From Clostridia bacterium (GTDB lineage: Bacteria > Bacillota_A > Clostridia > Oscillospirales > Acutalibacteraceae): a stretch of 5,965 nt of DNA. The position numbers and the translations under genes are program-made. The notes below the pieces were generated by a model. The model did no database searches, was not told the origin of the DNA, and worked only from the letters and a program-made list of their open reading frames with translations. Shown piece after piece: positions 1 through 4,360 of this stretch; position 1 is the stretch's first letter; each line of letters begins with the position of its first letter. The stretch spans positions 1-5,965 of the forward strand of contig JAFYOA010000245.1 of the NCBI GenBank assembly GCA_017547865.1, read 5' to 3'.

Positions 1-424
1 AAACTGTCTGATCAAGTTCTCCCGCTGCTGCAGCCCGCTGCCCGGTGATGATATCGTTGGTTTTATCACCCGCGGGTATGGTGTTTCCATTCATAAACGA
101 AGCTGTTCCAATGTGCCGAAAGATATTACCAACTGCGCTGAGCCCGAACGTTGGACGCCTGCGCATTGGGCCGGCGAGGTAAAGGAAGAATTCAAGGCGA
201 CGCTGCAAATCGTTTCCACGGATCGCGGCGGACTTCTGGCGGATATTACCATTTTGCTTTCTTCCACCATGCACCTGTTCATTCATAGCCTGAATTCCCG
301 TGAACTCAAAAACGGGAACGCTTTTATTACCATTACGCTGGCTATCAGCAGCATTGATCAGCTGAATAAGATCATCGATAAGCTGCGTAAAGTCAACGGT
401 ATTATTTCGGTAGATCGTATTTAA
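1..424 (+). CDS. relA: RelA/SpoT-family (p)ppGpp synthetase/hydrolase, C-terminal part (5' end outside window)
   Basis: The 5' end is cut by the window edge; the frame runs from base 2 and gives 140 residues ending at TAA 422-424. It is the C-terminal regulatory end of a long Rel enzyme, which makes and breaks (p)ppGpp in the stringent response. Residues 1-40 hold the zinc-finger/RIS segment: FSRCCSPLPGDDIVGF, then GYGVSIH and C35, with candidate metal ligands C2, C9, C10, H31 and C35. Residues about 65-140 form an ACT domain (ATLQIVSTDRGGLLADIT, then a VNGIISVDRI end). In this family these parts sense uncharged tRNA on the ribosome and control the N-terminal catalytic domains, which are not visible here. 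The next gene starts 16 nt downstream, so co-transcription is likely. In Gram-positives this is usually the single bifunctional Rel, but the catalytic half needed to confirm that lies outside the window. Confidence 0.93.
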   Translation, partial: NCLIKFSRCCSPLPGDDIVGFITRGYGVSIHKRSCSNVPKDITNCAEPERWTPAHWAGEVKEEFKATLQIVSTDRGGLLADITILLSSTMHLFIHSLNSRELKNGNAFITITLAISSIDQLNKIIDKLRKVNGIISVDRI

Positions 425-440
425 GAAAAGAGGAAACAGC

Positions 441-1058
441 ATGCTCGTGACCACCTTGTGCGGCGGCGCACTGGCGGAAAATTGTTATATTGCCAAAGAC
501 GAAGCCACCGGGCTTTGTGCTTTGGTGGATCCGGGTTTTGTTTCGTTGGAACTGGATGCTGCTGTGCAGAAGGAGCGATTTGCTTTTATTTTGCTGACCC
601 ACGGCCATTTTGACCATGCCGGTGCGGCAGCGTATTATTGCAGGTTGACCGGTGCTCCGTTGGTCTGTACAGAAAAAGAGGCAGCGCTTTTGACTGAGCC
701 TCAGCTGAATCTTTCTGCCTGGTTTGGTGGCGATCCGCTTTGCCTGGTTCCGGATCGTACAGTGCGGGATGGCGAAGAAATCGCGGTGGGTAAATCGATA
801 CTCACTGTGATGGAAACCCCCGGACATACCGCCAGAAGCTGCTGTTACCGGGCAGATTCGCTGCTGTTTGCGGGAGATACCTTGATGGCCGGCTCAATGG
901 GGCGAACGGATTTTCCCACCGGAGACGGGGTGCAGATGCGTTCTTCACTGAAAAAACTCCGTACACTGCCCGACAACATCCGTGTATACAGCGGGCACGG
1001 TTCCTCTACAACGATCGGATACGAAAAACAAACCAATGTATATCTGTGCTCACTGTGA
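441..1058 (+). CDS. MBL-fold metallo-hydrolase (glyoxalase II-like / YcbL-type)
   Basis: This 205-residue cytosolic protein has the full metallo-beta-lactamase metal-binding set: THGHFDH at 53-59 (H54, H56, D58, H59), PGHT with H129, GDTL with D146, and SGHG with H186. This predicts a binuclear metal site, usually zinc or iron in this family. The length fits the short glyoxalase II-like/YcbL group, which lacks the C-terminal substrate-binding helices of true glyoxalase II (about 250 residues). Family members hydrolyse thioesters such as S-lactoylglutathione, but the substrate here cannot be read from sequence. There is no signal peptide or membrane segment. The ATG is supported by AGAGGA at 429-434, 6 nt upstream. 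It sits between relA and hemZ, a position where Clostridia often carry such a gene, so it is probably part of the same transcript. The specific reaction is unproven. Confidence 0.92.
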   Translation: MLVTTLCGGALAENCYIAKDEATGLCALVDPGFVSLELDAAVQKERFAFILLTHGHFDHAGAAAYYCRLTGAPLVCTEKEAALLTEPQLNLSAWFGGDPLCLVPDRTVRDGEEIAVGKSILTVMETPGHTARSCCYRADSLLFAGDTLMAGSMGRTDFPTGDGVQMRSSLKKLRTLPDNIRVYSGHGSSTTIGYEKQTNVYLCSL

Positions 1059-1079
1059 TTTGAGCCGGAAAGGAATCCC

Positions 1080-2564
1080 ATGCTTTTATTGATTCGTGGA
1101 CACGATTTTCATTACGAAACAGAAAATCTCTGCCGTGTGTTTTTTCCTTACGAACCTATTAAAGTTCGTAAGGAACGTGGAGAAGAAGATGACGTCTTGA
1201 TCGCTGAAGCGGCGATCGATCCCTGCGGAGCAGGGGAAACATATACAGCTTCCCTTATGTTGGGCGAGAAGACGGTTTCTGCGACAGATTCTGCGGAGAT
1301 GGTTCTTTCTTCTTCGGACCGTGAGCGCAAGCTGGTGCTCGTGCTGTTCGATGTGCTGACCAAATTCACCGGTTATCGTCCAGCATGGGGTATTCTCACC
1401 GGTGTGCATCCCATTAAATTGTTCCGTTCCGTTGCCGGTGCTTCTTCGCCGGAGGATGCCGTTCGTTATTTTACGGATCATCTGCTTGCTTCGGACAGCA
1501 AAGCGGAACTGGCCCGCCGTACGGCAGCGGTGCAGGAACCTTTTGTGCGGCGCAGTGGCGAGAACAGCTACAGCCTGTATGCCTCCGTTCCGTTCTGTCC
1601 TACACGCTGTTCGTATTGTTCTTTTGTTTCGCAGACGGTGGAACGTTCGGCACGTTTGATTCCGGAGTATGTGGATAAGCTGTGTGAAGAACTGACGTAT
1701 ACTGCCCAGGTGGTGAATCGTGTCGGCTTGGAACTTGATTCAGTCTACATCGGCGGCGGTACACCCACCACTTTCTCCGCGGAACAGCTGGCACGTACCA
1801 TTCAGACGATCCGTTCCAATTTCGACCTTTCCAAGTGTACGGAGTTTACGGTGGAAGCCGGCCGACCGGATACCATCACCAAAGAAAAACTTATTGCACT
1901 GAAAGAGAATGGGGTAACCCGTATCAGCATCAACCCCCAAAGTCTGAACGATCAGGTTCTGCGAAATATCGGTCGTGCACATTCTGCACAGCAGATCCTG
2001 GATGCTTTTGCGCTGGCTCGTTCTCTTGGTTTTGATAATATCAATATGGATCTCATTGCCGGTTTGCCCGGTGATACGCCGGAGACCTTTAAAGAAACGC
2101 TGGATGCCATTTTGGCATTGGGTGCCGAGAATATTACGGTGCATGCCCTGGCGCTGAAGCATTCTGCCCGTATGATGCAGCAGGATGATATCGAGAAATT
2201 CCACCGCGACGGCGCCTCTGCCGCTGCAATGGTAGATTATACCAACAAAACACTGACCGAGGCCGGTTTTGTGCCGTATTATCTTTATCGTCAGAGCCGC
2301 ATGGTTGGGAACCTGGAAAATACCGGCTGGTCCAAACCCGGGTATGAATGTGCGTATAATATTTACACCATGGATGAAACGCAGACTGTGGTTGCCTGCG
2401 GTGCCGGCGGTGTAACAAAGGTTCGTTCGCCGTACTCCGAACGGCTGGAGCGTATTTTCAATTTTAAGTATTCGTACGAATATGTCAGCCGCTTCCACGA
2501 AATGCTGGAGAGAAAAGATGGTATTGAGAAGTGGTATGAACAGTTCCGACAGGAACGCAACTGA
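1080..2564 (+). CDS. hemZ: HemZ: radical SAM, oxygen-independent coproporphyrinogen III dehydrogenase family
   Basis: This 494-residue protein is close to the usual HemZ length of about 490-500. An N-terminal domain of about 165 residues specific to HemZ precedes a radical SAM barrel. The 4Fe-4S site is C173-x3-C177-x2-C180, followed by SF rather than the extra cysteine of classical HemN. Other landmarks are GGGTPT 225-230 (SAM binding), the EAGRPDT segment near 259-265, INPQSLN 284-290, GLPGDT 328-333 and the HemZ-typical YRQSRMVGNLENTGW at 403-417. The family is annotated as oxidatively decarboxylating coproporphyrinogen III to protoporphyrinogen IX without oxygen. In anaerobes lacking a full heme pathway the true role is uncertain, and a HemW-like heme-handling role is an alternative. 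ATG 1080 has AAAGGA at 1069-1074, 5 nt upstream. The gene starts 21 nt after the MBL gene and is followed by a terminator, so it ends the operon. Codons 22-52 contain unusual inverted repeats, listed separately. Confidence 0.93.
   Translation: MLLLIRGHDFHYETENLCRVFFPYEPIKVRKERGEEDDVLIAEAAIDPCGAGETYTASLMLGEKTVSATDSAEMVLSSSDRERKLVLVLFDVLTKFTGYRPAWGILTGVHPIKLFRSVAGASSPEDAVRYFTDHLLASDSKAELARRTAAVQEPFVRRSGENSYSLYASVPFCPTRCSYCSFVSQTVERSARLIPEYVDKLCEELTYTAQVVNRVGLELDSVYIGGGTPTTFSAEQLARTIQTIRSNFDLSKCTEFTVEAGRPDTITKEKLIALKENGVTRISINPQSLNDQVLRNIGRAHSAQQILDAFALARSLGFDNINMDLIAGLPGDTPETFKETLDAILALGAENITVHALALKHSARMMQQDDIEKFHRDGASAAAMVDYTNKTLTEAGFVPYYLYRQSRMVGNLENTGWSKPGYECAYNIYTMDETQTVVACGAGGVTKVRSPYSERLERIFNFKYSYEYVSRFHEMLERKDGIEKWYEQFRQERN
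1144..1175 (+). repeat. 12-bp perfect inverted repeat inside hemZ
   Basis: The arms TTCCTTACGAAC (1144-1155) and GTTCGTAAGGAA (1164-1175) are exact reverse complements separated by 8 nt (CTATTAAA). They lie within hemZ codons 22-32, about 65 nt after the start codon. In mRNA this would form a stable stem-loop. No T-tract follows on the + strand (the next bases are CGTGGAG), so it is not an intrinsic terminator in the direction of transcription. The arms encode PYEP and VRKE, so they are under coding constraint as well. The pairing is seen directly; any regulatory role is inference. Confidence 0.85.
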
Positions 2565-2580
2565 ATAGGATTCAATGGTT

Positions 2581-2615
2581 AAGCGGCTGCATCTTTAAAA
2601 CGGTGCAGCCGTTTT
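2581..2615 (+). terminator. Intrinsic terminator after hemZ
   Basis: CGGCTGCA (2584-2591) pairs with TGCAGCCG (2604-2611) around a 12-nt loop, and the stem can be extended by AAG/TTT to about 11 bp. TTTTGT follows immediately, and a second T run (TTTTTT) lies at 2625-2630. It starts 17 nt after the hemZ stop and so would end the relA-MBL-hemZ transcript. A shorter overlapping hairpin, AAAACGG (2597-2603) with CCGTTTT (2609-2615), is mutually exclusive with the main stem and would also work on the opposite strand. Confidence 0.8.
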
Positions 2616-2661
2616 GTACTGCGATTTTTTCAACAGTATCCTGTAAAATTGCGCAAACCTG

Positions 2662-2695
2662 TGGCTTTTGCGTTCTTTTTGTGTTATGATATAAA
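2662..2695 (+). promoter_or_regulatory. Putative sigma-A promoter for the nucleoside kinase
   Basis: There is an extended -10, TGT then TATGAT (2685-2690), and an overlapping alternative -10, TATAAA (2690-2695). The second is 16 bp downstream of TTGCGT (2668-2673), a partial -35. With TATGAT the 17-bp -35 position is only TGGCTT, so the TGn extension would have to compensate. The position between the hemZ terminator and the kinase, and the AT-rich context, support a promoter. The exact -10 is unresolved; the transcription start would be near 2697-2702, leaving a leader of about 100 nt. Confidence 0.6.
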
Positions 2696-2707
2696 TAAGA
2701 TTGGAAT

Positions 2708-2779
2708 GCTGCTTTTTTCTTTAACACAGAAAAGAGAAGCAGCGTGTGCGGCTGATATCGGCGTGGGGGGATCGCCGGT
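2708..2779 (+). promoter_or_regulatory. Structured 5' leader of the nucleoside kinase (two hairpins)
   Basis: Hairpin 1: GCTGCTT (2708-2714) pairs perfectly with AAGCAGC (2737-2743), extendable to 11 bp with G-U pairs (2715-2718 with 2733-2736). It would lie about 10 nt from the predicted transcript 5' end. Hairpin 2: ATCGGCG (2757-2763) pairs with CGCCGGT (2773-2779), including one G-U pair, around the loop TGGGGGGAT. It ends only 4 nt before the Shine-Dalgarno site. I recognise no known riboswitch or T-box. The structures could stabilise the mRNA or tune translation; that is inference. Confidence 0.45.
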
Positions 2780-2783
2780 TATT

Positions 2784-2789
2784 GAGAGG
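2784..2789 (+). promoter_or_regulatory. Ribosome binding site that fixes the kinase start
   Basis: GAGAGG lies 7 nt upstream of ATG 2797. An in-frame GTG at 2746 would add 17 residues (starting MRLISAWGDRR) but lacks a convincing Shine-Dalgarno site, falls inside the structured leader, and encodes sequence unlike the family N-terminus. The 2797 start is therefore preferred. Confidence 0.75.
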
Positions 2790-2796
2790 TATAGCC

Positions 2797-3744
2797 ATGA
2801 TTCATTTCAACAACGCATATATAAAATACATCGCTCATCTGGAGCAGATCAACGATGCGGCTTTGGCTGAACCGGAACGGATGATCCGGGAGGTGGAGGC
2901 ATCGTATACGGAAAATCTGCAAAACATCGCACGGCATATTGTGGAGCACCATCGCTCTGCGCATATTGTTATGCTGGCTGGCCCCAGCAGCAGCGGCAAG
3001 ACCACAACGGCGCACCTTCTGCGGGAACATCTGCAGAACTTTGGTGTGCCGGCCGAGATCATTTCTTTGGATGATTTTTATCTTAGTTCAGATAAAACGC
3101 CGCTTTTGCCGGATGGAACCAAGGATTACGAGACTGTAAATGCACTGGATACGGAGGCAATAAAGGATTGTTTGAAAGCCCTTTCGGAAGGACGTTCTTA
3201 CGATGTTCCGCGGTTTGATTTCACCTTGGGTCGTGCACTTGAGGAGAAAGTGCCTCTTTGCCTTGGAAAGAATGGCATCACCATTGTGGAAGGCATCCAC
3301 GCGCTGAACCCTATGTTCACTGCTCATTTGGAAGAGGGATCGGCGGTCAAACTCTATGTCAGCGTAAAACAGCAGATCAAAGATGCCAACGGCGAAGTGA
3401 TCTCACCGATGGATCTTCGGTTGGTGCGGCGTATTGTGCGCGATATGCAGTTCCGTTCCACGCCTGTGGAAAAGACACTGGCTATGTGGCCAAATGTGGT
3501 GAACGGGGAAGACCGCTATATCCGTCCGTATCGTATGACAGCGGATTACACCGTGAATTCCATCCATATTTATGAGTCTTGTGTGCTGCGCTCCCGGGCG
3601 ATTCCGGTGCTTCGTTCCGTGGCCGGGGATAGCCCGTATTACCGTAAGGCGCGTGACCTGGAAGCCCGACTAATGCGGTTTGAACCTATCAATGCGGAAT
3701 TGGTTCCGGCGGGTTCCATGCTGCGGGAGTTTTTGGGACGTTGA
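2797..3744 (+). CDS. P-loop nucleoside kinase, uridine kinase/phosphoribulokinase family
   Basis: This 315-residue soluble protein probably phosphorylates a nucleoside (uridine/cytidine-like) with ATP or GTP in salvage. Walker A is GPSSSGKTT at 62-70, followed by SLDDFY at 90-95, the usual substrate-site segment of uridine kinases. YDVPRFDF at 135-142, VEGIHALNP at 164-172 and RRIVRDMQFR at 211-220 are all typical of the clostridial/Thermotoga nucleoside kinase group. The first 55 residues are a helical lead-in. Many clostridial relatives are about 550 residues with N-terminal TGS and tRNA-synthetase-like domains; this one lacks both and corresponds to their C-terminal kinase half. The gene has its own promoter and leader. 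No clear terminator follows, so read-through into the zinc-ribbon gene is possible. The kinase family is firm, but the exact substrate is not: uridine kinase is a plausible label only. Confidence 0.88.
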   Translation: MIHFNNAYIKYIAHLEQINDAALAEPERMIREVEASYTENLQNIARHIVEHHRSAHIVMLAGPSSSGKTTTAHLLREHLQNFGVPAEIISLDDFYLSSDKTPLLPDGTKDYETVNALDTEAIKDCLKALSEGRSYDVPRFDFTLGRALEEKVPLCLGKNGITIVEGIHALNPMFTAHLEEGSAVKLYVSVKQQIKDANGEVISPMDLRLVRRIVRDMQFRSTPVEKTLAMWPNVVNGEDRYIRPYRMTADYTVNSIHIYESCVLRSRAIPVLRSVAGDSPYYRKARDLEARLMRFEPINAELVPAGSMLREFLGR

Positions 3745-3792
3745 TGTTCACACAATCTTTACGAATGGCAGCTTTGTTTTTCCTGTTTTCGG

Positions 3793-3821
3793 TTGAATTC
3801 GTTTGGATTATGAATTATAAT
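3793..3821 (+). promoter_or_regulatory. Near-consensus sigma-A promoter for the zinc-ribbon gene
   Basis: TTGAAT (3793-3798) and a perfect TATAAT (3816-3821) are separated by 17 bp, in an AT-rich region. Transcription would begin near 3828, giving a leader of about 47 nt before ATG 3875. It is the best-matching promoter in the window and suggests strong constitutive expression of the downstream gene. Confidence 0.85.
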
Positions 3822-3874
3822 ATTACAAGAGATTTAGATTTTTTCTGACAAAATGAATTGAAGGAGAATAAACG

Positions 3875-4234
3875 ATGAGTATTCTTGACGATATGCTTGT
3901 GAATATGAAAAGCGCCGCAGAAGTTGCCGGTCAGGCTGCAAACCGTCTTGTGGATGTGTCTCGTCTGCGCTTGGCTGCTGCCGAAGTGCGTACTGAACTT
4001 GATAAGACATATAAAAAATTGGGGCAGGCTGTTTATGCTTCCACTAAGTCTGAAGTCGATTGCCCTGAACTGATCGATGATTACGTGTCTGCGATCGACG
4101 AACTGACGGAGCAGCTGCGCTCGATCACAGATGCCGCCGATGCTGTCTCTGCCAAGAACAAGTGTCCTCTGTGTGGTGCTTCTGCACGCAAAGGAGATCT
4201 TTTCTGCGGCAAGTGCGGCGGAAAGCTGGAATAA
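3875..4234 (+). CDS. Small zinc-ribbon protein of unknown function
   Basis: This 119-residue protein is of unknown function. Residues 1-93 are predicted mostly helical, rich in Ala, Glu, Asp, Leu and Lys, with possible coiled-coil stretches near 32-55 and 66-92 (RLAAAEVRTELDKTYKKLG; DDYVSAIDELTEQLRSI). Residues 97-114 form a zinc ribbon, C97-x2-C100-x10-C111-x2-C114, in the context KCPLCGAS...FCGKCGGKL. No signal peptide or membrane segment is visible, so it is probably cytoplasmic. The start is secure: AAGGAG at 3861-3866 lies 8 nt upstream. It has a strong promoter and its own terminator, so it can be a single-gene transcript. Similar short helix-plus-zinc-ribbon proteins occur in clostridia without assigned function. 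Oligomerisation through the helices and a structural or nucleic-acid or protein-contact role for the ribbon are only possibilities. Confidence 0.88.
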   Translation: MSILDDMLVNMKSAAEVAGQAANRLVDVSRLRLAAAEVRTELDKTYKKLGQAVYASTKSEVDCPELIDDYVSAIDELTEQLRSITDAADAVSAKNKCPLCGASARKGDLFCGKCGGKLE

Positions 4235-4251
4235 CGATACAATGATATCCG

Positions 4252-4290
4252 CAGAGGGGAGGCGGAAGGCAACCCCTCTGTTTTCGTTGT
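4252..4290 (+). terminator. Intrinsic terminator after the zinc-ribbon gene
   Basis: CAGAGGGG (4252-4259) pairs perfectly with CCCCTCTG (4273-4280) around a 13-nt loop, followed by a T-rich tract starting TTTTCGTTGT. It begins 17 nt after the stop codon. The GC-rich 8-bp stem plus the T run make this a clear terminator, separating this gene from the flippase. Confidence 0.88.
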
Positions 4291-4360
4291 CTCTTTGTAC
4301 AGTGTTGCAGTAGCCGATTAAACGGATGAAACGGAGATGTTGGATTTGCCGCAGGAAAAT

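Noticed and set aside
402..827. - strand open frame of 141 codons opposite the MBL gene
   Set aside because: The + strand frame carries all the MBL metal-binding motifs; this is a shadow.
2469..2482. 14-bp perfect palindrome TATTCGTACGAATA near the hemZ 3' end
   Set aside because: It encodes YSYEY within conserved-length hemZ sequence, has no loop for an RNA hairpin, and is not next to a promoter; probably chance.
1740..2498. Long - strand open frame of 252 codons opposite hemZ
   Set aside because: It lies entirely antisense to a clear radical SAM gene, its translation resembles no family I know, and no Shine-Dalgarno site or promoter supports it.
2649..2656. TTGCGCAA palindrome upstream of the kinase promoter as a possible operator
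   Set aside because: Only 8 bp, with no second copy and no match to a regulator site I know.
3745..3792. Search for a terminator after the nucleoside kinase
   Set aside because: There are T-rich runs but no convincing stem; ACGAAT/ATTCGT (3761-3766 with 3797-3802) is too short and too far apart.
4295..4323. Promoter-like pair TTGTAC / TTAAAC with 17-bp spacing before the flippase
   Set aside because: The -10 match is weak, so I did not list it as a feature; it is mentioned in the flippase entry as the only candidate.
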